This document shows positions 55,585 to 63,745 of a stretch of DNA of 64,000 nt, piece by piece; the first letter of the stretch is position 1; the number at the start of each line of letters is the position of its first letter. Below the pieces are notes generated by a model, which worked only from the letters and a program-made list of their open reading frames with translations, was not told where the DNA came from and made no database searches. Origin of the DNA: Actinopolymorpha rutila (GTDB lineage Bacteria; Actinomycetota; Actinomycetes; Propionibacteriales; Actinopolymorphaceae); contig NZ_JACBZH010000001.1 of assembly GCF_013407855.1 (NCBI RefSeq), positions 6,262,001 to 6,326,000 on the forward strand, written 5' to 3'. Made by a program: the position numbers and the translations under genes.

Positions 55585-56025
55585 CCTGCCCGTGACCACC
55601 GACAGTCCCGCCGGACAGTCCCGGCAGACCGTCCCGGCAGTCCTGGCGGACAGTCCCATCGGGGACGGCCGACGCCGTTGGCCGGATCGTCCAGGGTCCA
55701 AGGTCCTCAGAACCGGACCGGAATTCGCCGCAGATTTTCCCGCAATACGGACATCGAGCTTGGCATTCGTCCGGTCGATCCCGCAAACTGCCCAAGGTCG
55801 GCCACGGGGGCCGAACCGGCAACACAACGCAAAAGCACCATCGCACCACGGCTCCCGGAAGGCTTCCGGCGCCGGCACATCTGCCGGCGTCCACCGTTCG
55901 TCGCGTGATCTTCCTTTGCCCCGCGCACCCCCGCCCGCTCGGCGGAGTCCGGTGCGCAGTTGCGGGCTGCCCGCGTCCTGGGGACGTGCCGTGAACGCGC
56001 CGCCACTGACGAAGGAGATCGCTCG
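55585..56025. other. 441-bp divergent intergenic region with CAGTCCC repeats and an 8-bp hairpin
   Basis: No gene supported. Near the PolA-like start, 55601-55657 holds four to five stutters of (C)GGACAGTCCCG/CCGGCAGTCC. A perfect hairpin, CGCCGGCA at 55870-55877 pairing with 55882-55889 (4-nt loop), sits ~140 bp before the M23 gene. The stretch 55690-55850 is relatively AT-rich and may hold promoters. Confidence 0.5.
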
Positions 56026-57003
56026 ATGCCGCCGAAACCGCCGCGACGCAGGTCAGCCCGACATCGCTCCGACGGCCCCAGCGGCCTCGCCCGTCCCGGC
56101 GACAGTGCTCGTACTCCCCGCCGGCCCCTTCGCGTACTCGCGGTCGTCGCCGGCGTACTCGCCCTCGCCGCGGGCGCGGTGACCCCGTGGATCCTCACCC
56201 GCCAGGCCGGGCACCTCGACGACTCCGCCGCGAAGGTGGCGGCGTACGACTCGGTGAGCAAGCAGGTCGACACGGCCCGCGAGCGCGCCGGGCGTGAGCG
56301 CGCCTCCCGCTCGCAGACCCGGGTGGCACCGCCGGCGAAGCCGACCGCCACGGCGACCCCCACGCCGAAGTCCACACCGAAGGCGACGAAGAAGCCGACC
56401 CCGAAGGTCACCAAGAAGGCCACGCCGAAGCCGAAGGCGACCCCGAAGGCCGCGAAGAAGGCCACGAAGAAGACCGCCCCGAAGCCGAAGGCCACCAAGA
56501 AGGCGGTCGTCAGGAAGCCGGTGGTCAAGCGCTCCGGCGACGGCCGTCCCAACTTCGCGCTGCCCGCCAGGTGCGGCACCAAGCTGCGGTTCACGACCTA
56601 CGTCGGACACGCCCCGGACGACATGAAGATCGACTTCTTCAACGAGAGCGGACCGACCGACGGCATGGTCGTGGGGGCCTCGGCCGCCGGCACCGTGGTC
56701 AAGCTCTCCGAGCCGGGCGGAGTGAAGATCGACCACGGCAACGGGTGGTACACGCTGTCCCTGCACATGCAGGAACGCGACGTCTCCGTCGGCCAGAAGG
56801 TCAAGCAGGGCCAGCGGATCGGCCTGGCCGGCGCGGTCGGCACCGGCGTCTCCCACCTGCACTACGAGCAGATCTACGACAGCAACCACGACGGCTGGGC
56901 CGACAGCCCCGGCGAGATCACGCACTCGCGTCTGCAGGGCGTGCTGTACTCCGTGCAGCCCGGCGGCGCCGAGCCGGTGGTGGCGAGCACCAACTCCTGC
57001 TGA
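56026..57003 (+). CDS. M23-type (LytM) cell-wall peptidase-like protein
   Basis: 325 residues. Basic N-terminus, one helix ~35-58 (VLAVVAGVLALAAGAVTPWIL), a ~80-residue Lys/Pro/Thr repeat linker (~95-177, KKATPKPKAT type), then the M23 fold: GAVGTGVSHLHYEQIYD holds the HLH metal ligands, DHGNGWYTLSLHM the aromatic core. The first ligand pair (HxxxxxxxD in GHAPDDMKIDF) has unusual spacing, so activity is uncertain. The linker likely spans peptidoglycan. ATG with GAAGGAG upstream. It precedes a kinase gene, in the same direction. Confidence 0.82.
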   Translation: MPPKPPRRRSARHRSDGPSGLARPGDSARTPRRPLRVLAVVAGVLALAAGAVTPWILTRQAGHLDDSAAKVAAYDSVSKQVDTARERAGRERASRSQTRVAPPAKPTATATPTPKSTPKATKKPTPKVTKKATPKPKATPKAAKKATKKTAPKPKATKKAVVRKPVVKRSGDGRPNFALPARCGTKLRFTTYVGHAPDDMKIDFFNESGPTDGMVVGASAAGTVVKLSEPGGVKIDHGNGWYTLSLHMQERDVSVGQKVKQGQRIGLAGAVGTGVSHLHYEQIYDSNHDGWADSPGEITHSRLQGVLYSVQPGGAEPVVASTNSC

Positions 57004-57017
57004 GCGTCTCGGCCGGT

Positions 57018-57050
57018 ACGCCGGCCACACGCCGGCCACACGCCGGGCAC
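57018..57050. repeat. 11-bp direct repeat, three copies, after M23 gene
   Basis: ACGCCGGCCAC at 57018-57028 and 57029-57039, ACGCCGGGCAC at 57040-57050. The third copy forms the left arm of the terminator hairpin. Confidence 0.75.
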
Positions 57051-57075
57051 CGGTCGCGTGACCGATGCCCGGCGT
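57040..57075 (+). terminator. Hairpin terminator after M23 peptidase gene
   Basis: ACGCCGGGCA at 57040-57049 pairs perfectly with 57066-57075; inside it GGTC/GACC adds four pairs around GCGT. A 14-pair imperfect stem 37 bp after the stop. No U-run. Confidence 0.6.
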
Positions 57076-57102
57076 ACCGACGAAGCACTTCGCGACACGC
57101 CC

Positions 57103-57108
57103 TAAGCT
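57103..57108 (+). promoter_or_regulatory. TAAGCT -10-like box before the kinase gene
   Basis: TAAGCT at 57103-57108; transcription near 57115 would leave an 80-nt leader. Matches the TANNNT pattern of other boxes. GTG start follows at 57195. Confidence 0.35.
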
Positions 57109-57194
57109 CGGCCGTGACGTAGAACAAAGCGGAACCGAGCCGGGAACAGTCGCCGGCACGATCCGGCCGATGCCTCGAGACGGAGTGAGCGCGC

Positions 57195-58724
57195 GTGCGG
57201 CCCCTGGGAACAGCCGACCCGACCCGGATCGGCGCCTATTCCCTGCGCGGCCGGCTGGGCAGCGGTGCGATGGGCACCGTCTACCTCGGCACCTCACCGG
57301 GCGGCCGGGCGGTCGCGGTGAAGGTCGCCCGCACCGACCTGGCCGACGACCCGGAGTTCCGCGAGCGGTTCCGTCGCGAAGTGGCGATGGCCCGTTCGGT
57401 CGGCGGCTTCTGGACCGCCACCGTCGTCGACGCCGACTCGGAGGCGCCCCAACCGTGGCTGGCCACGGAGTACGTCGTGGGTCCCACCCTCCAGCAGGCG
57501 GTGTCGGAGTACGGCCCCCTGCCCGCGCCCGCCGTACGCCGGCTGGCGGCCGGGCTGACCGAGGCGCTGCAGGCGATCCACGCGGCCGGGCTGATCCACC
57601 GTGACCTCAAGCCGTCCAACGTGCTGCTCGCGGCCGACGGCCCCCGGGTGATCGACTTCGGCATCTCCCAGGCGCTGGAGGGAGTACGCCTGACCGCCAC
57701 GGGCGAGTTCCTCGGCACGCCCGGCTTCCTGGCGCCCGAACAGATCAGCGGTGCCGGCGTCGGCCCCGCCACCGACCTGTTCGCGCTCGGCGCCGTACTC
57801 GCCTTCGCCGCGACCGGGCAGGGGCCGTTCGGCAGCGGACCGACCGACGCGCTGATGTATCGCGCGATGCACGACGAACCCACCCTCGACGGCCTGTCCT
57901 CCGATCTCGTCGGTGTGGTGCGGGCCTGCCTGGACCGCGATCCGGCCCGTCGGCCGACGCCAGGGCAGGTGCTGGACCGCATCGGTGGTATCGACCCACC
58001 AGGGCCGGACGGGTCGGACTGGCTGCCGGCGCCGGTCCAGACCCTCGTGCAGCAGTACGCCACCCACCTGCACACCACCCCCGCTCCGGAGGTGCCGTCC
58101 GCCGAGCGGCAGGCGCCGCCGGTTGCCGAACAGGCGCCGCCATCCGGGTCGGGAGTCGGGCCTGGCGAGCTGGAGAGACGGCCCGCCGCGCCGGCGGCGT
58201 CGGCCACCGACGGCGGCACGGTGCGCTTCCGGACCAACCGGCTGCCCGGGCTGATCATCGCTGCCTGCCAGGTCGTCGTCGGGTTCGCCCTGGCCGGCTG
58301 GGCCGGGCAGGCGTCCGGCTCCGACCCGGTCATGCGGGTGGTCGCGGTCCTCGCCTTCGTCGTCATGTTCGTCCTGGCCACCAGGCATCTGATCCGGTCG
58401 GCGCGGCGCGGGTTCGCGCTGGAACTGAGCCGGCAGGGACTGATGGCGGCGAAGGGGCGGCGCCGCTGGCAGATCCCGTGGGAGACGGTCGCTCGGGTGC
58501 GGGTGGTCGGCGACCGCTCCGAGCCGTGGGTGGTGGTGTGGCTGGTGGACGGCTGGACGCCGCCGCGCAAGCTGGCCGGCCGGGTGTTCCGCACGTACCA
58601 CGGCGGCTACCGGCTCTACCCCGTCGGCCACCAGGACGGCCGCCGGTCGCGGGCCCGGGAGATGGACGAGGTGCGGTCCGCGCTGGCCTGGCACGCCCGG
58701 CGCGCCTTCGATCCCAGCGCCTGA
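57195..58724 (+). CDS. Serine/threonine protein kinase with membrane and PH-like C-terminal part
   Basis: 509 residues. Kinase domain 10-270: LGSGAMGTVYLG (21-32), Lys43 in AVKVAR, HRDLKPSN with Asp137, DFG at 154-156, GTPGFLAPEQ activation segment. Then a Pro/Ala linker (~290-340), two helices (~349-385) and a ~120-residue cytoplasmic domain (GRRRWQIPWETVARVRVVGDRS) resembling bacterial PH-like domains. No extracellular PASTA module. Target unknown. GTG start. Next to a cell-wall peptidase gene, so wall-related signalling is possible. Confidence 0.92.
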   Translation: MRPLGTADPTRIGAYSLRGRLGSGAMGTVYLGTSPGGRAVAVKVARTDLADDPEFRERFRREVAMARSVGGFWTATVVDADSEAPQPWLATEYVVGPTLQQAVSEYGPLPAPAVRRLAAGLTEALQAIHAAGLIHRDLKPSNVLLAADGPRVIDFGISQALEGVRLTATGEFLGTPGFLAPEQISGAGVGPATDLFALGAVLAFAATGQGPFGSGPTDALMYRAMHDEPTLDGLSSDLVGVVRACLDRDPARRPTPGQVLDRIGGIDPPGPDGSDWLPAPVQTLVQQYATHLHTTPAPEVPSAERQAPPVAEQAPPSGSGVGPGELERRPAAPAASATDGGTVRFRTNRLPGLIIAACQVVVGFALAGWAGQASGSDPVMRVVAVLAFVVMFVLATRHLIRSARRGFALELSRQGLMAAKGRRRWQIPWETVARVRVVGDRSEPWVVVWLVDGWTPPRKLAGRVFRTYHGGYRLYPVGHQDGRRSRAREMDEVRSALAWHARRAFDPSA

Positions 58725-58732
58725 CGCCGTAC

Positions 58733-58764
58733 GACTGGCCGAAGGGACTGGCTGAGCGACTGGC
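58733..58764. repeat. Three GACTGGC direct repeats after the kinase stop
   Basis: GACTGGC at 58733, 58746 and 58758 (12-13 bp period), in the 45-bp gap between convergent genes. No hairpin terminator seen. Confidence 0.35.
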
Positions 58765-58769
58765 CGGAG

Positions 58770-59153
58770 TCAGCCGCCGTCGGACAGGTCGTGTCTCGGG
58801 TCGTACGCCGCGACCCAGTAGTACCCGCCGTCCGGCTCGTAGTCGTAGATCAGCGCGGTCGACCCGGGCGGTAGGTCCTCCTCGCCGTTCTGGCGGACCT
58901 GGATCCGCGTGGCCGCCCCGTCCGGCCCGGGCGCGTCGGCCGTACCGACGTACCGGTCGACCCGCACCGAGCGGGTGGTGCACACCTGGCCGAGGAGCGC
59001 GCGATGGGTGGCGAACGGGTCGGGCTCGGAGCCTCGGCGCGGGCACAACCTGACCAGCCGGCCGGGCGAGCCCGCCGGCACGACGGCGACCAGCAGCACA
59101 ACGAGCAGTACGACGGCAATCAGCGCGATGGCGAGCGCGGCGTACGCGTCCAT
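58770..59153 (-). CDS. Small membrane-anchored hypothetical protein
   Basis: 127 residues. One N-terminal helix (~5-26, AALAIALIAVVLLVVLLVAVV), then a cytoplasmic or extracellular beta-rich domain with CTTRSVRVDRYVGTADAPGP and STALIYDYEPDGGYYWVAAYDP. This could be a NfeD-like or OB-like fold but I do not recognise the family. ATG at 59153 with GGGAGGGAACG upstream. Function unknown. Confidence 0.7.
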   Translation of the reverse strand: MDAYAALAIALIAVVLLVVLLVAVVPAGSPGRLVRLCPRRGSEPDPFATHRALLGQVCTTRSVRVDRYVGTADAPGPDGAATRIQVRQNGEEDLPPGSTALIYDYEPDGGYYWVAAYDPRHDLSDGG

Positions 59154-59210
59154 CGGTTCGTTCCCTCCCGCCACCGCACGCCGCATGTCCTGGGCGGAGT
59201 GGCGGGGGGA

Positions 59211-60422
59211 CTATACCGCGCCGACGATCATGTTCTCGGCCAGCATCCGAACCACCTCCCGGGCAGCCGCCCGGCCGGCCCGGTTGGCTCCGACGGTGCT
59301 CGCGGAGGGGCCGTACCCGACCAGGTGCAGGCGCGGCTGCGCCACCACCCGGGTGCCGTCCATCCGGATGCCGCCGCCCGGTTCGCGCAGCCGCAGCGGC
59401 GCGAGGTGGCCGAGGTCGGGACGGAAGCCGGTCGCCCACACGATGACGTCCGCGGGCACGAACCGCCCGTCGGACCACAGCACACCGTCGGGCAGGATCC
59501 GGTCGAACATCGAAAGCCGGGTCAGCGCGCCCTTGCGCAAGGCTTCCTTGACGACAGTGGTGTACGCCAGTCCGGTGACGCTGACCACGCTCTGCGGCGG
59601 CAGCCCGGCGCGTACGCGTTCCTCCACCCGCGCCACCGCGGCCCTGCCGTCCTCGCGGGTGAAGCTGTCGCGGAAAACCGGCGGGCGACGGGTCACCCAG
59701 GTGGTCGCGGCGGCCACGTCCGCGATCTCGGACAGGATCTGTGCGGCGGAGTTGCCGCCGCCCACCACGACCACGCGCCGGCCGGCGAACTCCGCCGGGC
59801 CGCCGTAGCCGGCCGAGTGCAGTTGCCGCCCCGCGAAGTCGGCGGCACCGGGGTAGGCCGGCCAGTAGGGCCTGCGCCAGGTACCGGTCGCGTTGATCAC
59901 CGCGCGGGCTGCCCACTCCCGGTTGCCCGCGCCGACCAGGAGCCGGTCGCCGTCCTCGCGCACGCTGTCCACCGGGACCGGGCGCAGCACCGGCAGGTCG
60001 TTGCGGCGTTCGTAGGCGGCGAAGTAGTCGGCCACCACCTCGGCCACCGGCCGGCTCGCGTCCGCGGAGTCGTCGGGGTCGGCGGTGCGGTCGGTGCTTT
60101 CGGCAGTACGGAACCGGCTGCCCGGCAGGTCGAAGATGCCGTGCACCTTGGCCATGGTGAGCGTCGCGGGCCGGTGCCGCCACGCACCGCCGGGCAACGG
60201 GTCGGCGTCCAGCACCACGAACCCGGTTCCGCGCGCCGGCCCGTCGCGCCGCAGGTGGTACGCGCTGGACAGGCCGGCCTGCCCCGCTCCGATCACCACC
60301 ACGTCGACCTCGCGCCGAGTGTTCGATTCGTCCGGGCTGCCCACGCCCTGTCCAACCAGCGAAGCGGCCGAAGCCTTCCCGGCAACGGAAAGGGCGGACG
60401 TCGGCCCGAACGTCCCGGTCAC
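59211..60422 (-). CDS. FAD-dependent monooxygenase/oxidoreductase (FMO-like)
   Basis: 403 residues. FAD site VVVIGAGQAGLSSAYHLRR (42-60), NADPH site VVVVGGGNSAAQILSE (~217), ATGTWRRPYWP and ATGFRPDLGHL for the C-terminal motif. Group B flavin monooxygenase or related YhcZ/CzcO-type oxidoreductase. An N-terminal ~35-residue tail is probably disordered. It follows the phytanoyl-CoA dioxygenase-like gene by 15 nt on the same strand, so the two are likely co-transcribed. Confidence 0.88.
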   Translation of the reverse strand: MTGTFGPTSALSVAGKASAASLVGQGVGSPDESNTRREVDVVVIGAGQAGLSSAYHLRRDGPARGTGFVVLDADPLPGGAWRHRPATLTMAKVHGIFDLPGSRFRTAESTDRTADPDDSADASRPVAEVVADYFAAYERRNDLPVLRPVPVDSVREDGDRLLVGAGNREWAARAVINATGTWRRPYWPAYPGAADFAGRQLHSAGYGGPAEFAGRRVVVVGGGNSAAQILSEIADVAAATTWVTRRPPVFRDSFTREDGRAAVARVEERVRAGLPPQSVVSVTGLAYTTVVKEALRKGALTRLSMFDRILPDGVLWSDGRFVPADVIVWATGFRPDLGHLAPLRLREPGGGIRMDGTRVVAQPRLHLVGYGPSASTVGANRAGRAAAREVVRMLAENMIVGAV

Positions 60423-60437
60423 TGCTCCACCGTTCTG

Positions 60438-61268
60438 TCAGGACATCACGGACGCCCCGTCCTCGGCGTCGACGGGCGCCGCCGAGAAGATCGACCGCAC
60501 ATGGTCAGGCCAGGCCCGCCAGGTGGCCGCGGGCACCCGGAGCGAGTGCGCCCGCCAGGACAGCCAGGACCGCTGGTAGACCACGGCGAGCATGGAGCGG
60601 GCATCGCCGGACTCGTTGGGTACGCCGCGGTGCCACAGCCGCAGGTCGCGGACCACCACCGATCCGGCCGGCACGTCCATCCGGGCCGACGCCAGCGCCT
60701 GGGCCCTGGTGGTGAGGTCGACGTCGGCGTCGTCGGCCGAGTCCACGATCAGGTGCGACGCCGGCCAGACCTCCGTGCTGCCGTTCTCCCGGGTGAAGTC
60801 ACACAGCGGGATGTTGACGACGACCGCCGTGGTGGGGGTGGGTACGCCGAGGTCGGCGCCGAAGACCGGGCCGGCGTCTCGGTGCACCCGTTGGTACGTC
60901 GAACCCGGGAACGCAGTGTTGGAGTTGTAGTACGAGCAGTGGAAGTTCTCGCCGAGAATGCCGGTCAGCACCTTCACCAGCAGCGGGTGCGCGACCGTCT
61001 CCACGTCGGAGAACGGCGGCACCAGCGGCAGCTGCATCTGCACGTGTTTGCGGCCGTCGGTGGGCTGCACCCGATCGGAGGAGTTGCCGCCGGAGGTGTC
61101 GTGGCCGAGCTCGGCTCGCAGCAGTTCGTCGTACGCCGAACGCAGGGCCGCCACCCGCCCCACGTCGAACACGTCGGGCAGCACCAGCATGCCCGAGTCA
61201 CGAAAGGTGCGCCGCGCCGTCGCCAGTGCCTCGTCGTCTCGCAGGTCCACCAGCCCGCCCTCCTCCAT
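60438..61268 (-). CDS. Phytanoyl-CoA dioxygenase family protein
   Basis: 276 residues from ATG 61268. Double-stranded beta-helix 2-oxoglutarate/Fe(II) enzyme: HRDAG gives the proximal His and Asp, HRGVPNESGDARSMLAVVYQRSW the distal His and 2-OG-binding Arg. The family hydroxylates lipids or amino-acid-like metabolites. Start is supported by a promoter TTGATT-N18-TACGTT 20-50 bp upstream; longer ORF to 61370 adds promoter sequence. Co-transcribed with the flavin enzyme. Substrate unknown. Confidence 0.85.
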   Translation of the reverse strand: MEEGGLVDLRDDEALATARRTFRDSGMLVLPDVFDVGRVAALRSAYDELLRAELGHDTSGGNSSDRVQPTDGRKHVQMQLPLVPPFSDVETVAHPLLVKVLTGILGENFHCSYYNSNTAFPGSTYQRVHRDAGPVFGADLGVPTPTTAVVVNIPLCDFTRENGSTEVWPASHLIVDSADDADVDLTTRAQALASARMDVPAGSVVVRDLRLWHRGVPNESGDARSMLAVVYQRSWLSWRAHSLRVPAATWRAWPDHVRSIFSAAPVDAEDGASVMS

Positions 61269-61286
61269 CGTCCATACGAACCTGTG

Positions 61287-61316
61287 AACGTAGGTGTACG
61301 GCGTTTGGGAAATCAA
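61287..61316 (-). promoter_or_regulatory. Promoter TTGATT-N18-TACGTT for the dioxygenase-monooxygenase pair
   Basis: On the minus strand -35 TTGATT at 61316-61311, 18-bp spacer, -10 TACGTT at 61292-61287; transcript start near 61280 and ATG at 61268. Best two-box promoter seen in the window. Confidence 0.55.
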
Positions 61317-61926
61317 GGAAACCCGAACCGATGCGGCCGACTCCGGACACCTGCCCGAACGCTTGGTCACCGCCGATCACCACGTGATGGGTGTCCCGTC
61401 ACCACCAGCCGGAATTTCCGCGAACGACATCTCCCGGTAGCGCGCCGAGGGCCGGCCGAGGGTTCTGAGTTCGGACGTTGAACGCGAAGCTGTCATGCCT
61501 CGGACGCTACGAAAGCCCTTCCTGGCAACGCGTCCCCCACGGAGCCAGGTTCGCCGTCGTGCCGCGGAGGCAGCGATACCAACCTGGTACATGACCGAGA
61601 ATGCCGTTGTCATTGACACTTCACCACCCCGTCATTAGCGTCCCGTTCACGTCTTCGCCCCCGGGTGTGCCGTGTCCGCCGGCGAAGCGTTTCCACGCAC
61701 CGAACGCAGCACTGCCATGCATCGAACGCATCACCGCAGCACGTTCCGGATCCAAAGCTTTGACACGCATTGAGATGTGAAGTCACCACACGCAGTTTCC
61801 AGACCTCGTGGGCGAGGCGGTGAGCATGCGTACGGCCGTCTTCCCGCGCTCCGTACCGATGTGTCCTCCTCCGCCCCGCGGGTCGCTCGACCTTGCTGAC
61901 AGCTGGGCTGATCGCTGGAGGTACGC
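61317..61926. other. 610-bp intergenic region with no supported gene
   Basis: Between the divergent dioxygenase and the second ABC importer. An 80-codon minus-strand ORF (61377-61619) lacks codon bias and ribosome site and is rejected. Visible: an imperfect palindrome TACCAACCTGGTA at 61577-61589, AT-richer sequence to 61640, TTGACA at 61760-61765 without a matching -10. May be a regulatory region for both sides. Confidence 0.5.
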
Positions 61927-63741
61927 ATGTCTCCCATGTCGCCGGACGGTTCGCGACGGGACTTCCTGAAGCTCACCGGACTCGCCACGTCCGGCCTGGT
62001 CCTGGCCGCCGCCTGTGGTACCCCCGAGGCGCCACCCGGACCGCAACCCTCGCAGACGTCCTCCCGCCCGGTCCCGCGTGGCAAGCCGAAGTCGGTGCCC
62101 CGGGAGAAGACCCTGATGCTGGCCAACGGCGACGGGTCCGACGTCGGCATCTGCAACCCGTACGCCTCCGGCTTCAACCACCAGCGCGGGCTGGCGGCGA
62201 TGTTCGAGCCGCTCTACTTCTACTCCGCGTTCACCGGCGAGACGATCCCGTGGCTCGCGGACGGCCAGCCGACCTACACCTCCGACAACACCCAGGTCAC
62301 CATCAAGACCCGCAAGGACGCCAGCTGGAGTGACGGAAAGCCGTTCACCGCGGGCGACGTGGCGTTCACCCTGATGATGCTCAAGGACAAGAAGAACACC
62401 GCGATGCAGTACTCCGCGGACATGCGGGAGTGGGTGAAGAGCGCCCGCGCGGTCGACGACAACACCGTCGAGATCAGCTTCACCAAGCCCGCCCCGAGGT
62501 TCGTCTTCGACTACCTGTACATGAAGAACGACCTGGGCATCTTCCTGGTACCCGAGCACATCTTCTCCCAGCAGAAGAAGCAGGCGGAGTTCCTCTTCTA
62601 CGACCCGGCGAAGAAGTGGCCGGTCGTCACCGGCCCCTACCAGATGGTGGACTGGACCAACCAGCGCCGGCTGCTGGACCGGCGCGACGACTGGTGGGCG
62701 GTCAAGGCCCAGATCGCCGAGCAGCCCGGGCCGCAGCGGGTCATCGTCGTCCCGTTCACCGACCCGACCAACACCGCGCAGCGGCTGATCAACAACGAAC
62801 TGGACTCCTCCCTCGACCTGCGGCCGCCGGTGATCAAGCAGGTGGTGAAGGAGAACCCGAAGGTCGTCACCTGGACCGGGCGCTCCGCGCCCTACGGCTA
62901 CATCGACTGGTGGCCGCAGTCGCTGTTCTTCAACTGCGCGGTCCCGCCGTACAACGACCCGGACGTACGACGGGCGGTCAACCACGCCATCAACCGCGAC
63001 CAGCTGGTGTCGGTGGGATACGAGGGGGCGGGGACGATCTCGCAACTGCCGTTCCCGAACTTCCCACCGCTGCAGAAGTACTTCGACGCGATCCAGTCGC
63101 TCCTGCAGCGCTACCCCACCAACGCCCACGACCCGGCCAAGACCGAGCAGATCATGACCAGCAAGGGGTTCAAGAAGGACAACCAGAACCTCTGGGTGGA
63201 CAAGTCCGGCAAGCGGGTGGACGCCACGATCTACGGCCTGCAGGACCTCACCACCGACTACGGCCCCATCCTGGCCGAGCAGTTGCGGGCCGCGGGATTC
63301 AACGCCTCCCACCAGGCGCCCTCGGACAGCGGGACGCGGATCGCCGACGGCTCGGCGAAGCTGTTCCTCTTCGGCTTCGCCGGCGCCATCGCCGACCCCT
63401 ACCCGTCGCTTGAGCTGATGCACTCCCGGCACGTGTCCAAGATGGGGGTGCAGGGCGACATCAGCACCCGCTGGAAGAACGCCGACTACGACAAGATCGT
63501 GGAGCGGATGAGCAGTCTGCCGGTCGGTGACCCGGGCGAGCTGCCGCTGTTCGTACAGGCGATGGAGATCTATCTCAAGAACCTCCCGCACACGCCGTTG
63601 CTGCAGTGGCTGCACCGGATCCCGTTCAACACGACGTACTGGACCGGCTGGCCGTCCAAGTCCGACCCGTACCTGCCGGGGGCGTTCTGGTTCAAGACAC
63701 TTCCACTGGAGCTCAGCCACCTCAAGTCCGCGAAGGGGTGA
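61927..63741 (+). CDS. Extracellular substrate-binding lipoprotein (SBP_bac_5 family), second importer
   Basis: 604 residues. Twin-arginine motif SRRDFLKLTG, hydrophobic stretch, lipobox LAAAC with Cys30: Tat lipoprotein. SGFNHQRGLAAMFEPLYFY, WSDGKPFTAGDVAFTL, DVRRAVNHAINRDQLV and IQ-like termini match family 5 binding proteins. ATG with GGAGG upstream. It is not a close copy of the first SBP at 32.9 kb, so a different ligand is likely. Only this gene and the start of the first permease are in view. Confidence 0.92.
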   Translation: MSPMSPDGSRRDFLKLTGLATSGLVLAAACGTPEAPPGPQPSQTSSRPVPRGKPKSVPREKTLMLANGDGSDVGICNPYASGFNHQRGLAAMFEPLYFYSAFTGETIPWLADGQPTYTSDNTQVTIKTRKDASWSDGKPFTAGDVAFTLMMLKDKKNTAMQYSADMREWVKSARAVDDNTVEISFTKPAPRFVFDYLYMKNDLGIFLVPEHIFSQQKKQAEFLFYDPAKKWPVVTGPYQMVDWTNQRRLLDRRDDWWAVKAQIAEQPGPQRVIVVPFTDPTNTAQRLINNELDSSLDLRPPVIKQVVKENPKVVTWTGRSAPYGYIDWWPQSLFFNCAVPPYNDPDVRRAVNHAINRDQLVSVGYEGAGTISQLPFPNFPPLQKYFDAIQSLLQRYPTNAHDPAKTEQIMTSKGFKKDNQNLWVDKSGKRVDATIYGLQDLTTDYGPILAEQLRAAGFNASHQAPSDSGTRIADGSAKLFLFGFAGAIADPYPSLELMHSRHVSKMGVQGDISTRWKNADYDKIVERMSSLPVGDPGELPLFVQAMEIYLKNLPHTPLLQWLHRIPFNTTYWTGWPSKSDPYLPGAFWFKTLPLELSHLKSAKG

Positions 63742-63745
63742 GCCG

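Noticed and set aside
61377-61619. 80-codon minus-strand ORF
   Set aside because: No ribosome site, Arg/Ser-rich composition, no domain, situated in a regulatory gap.
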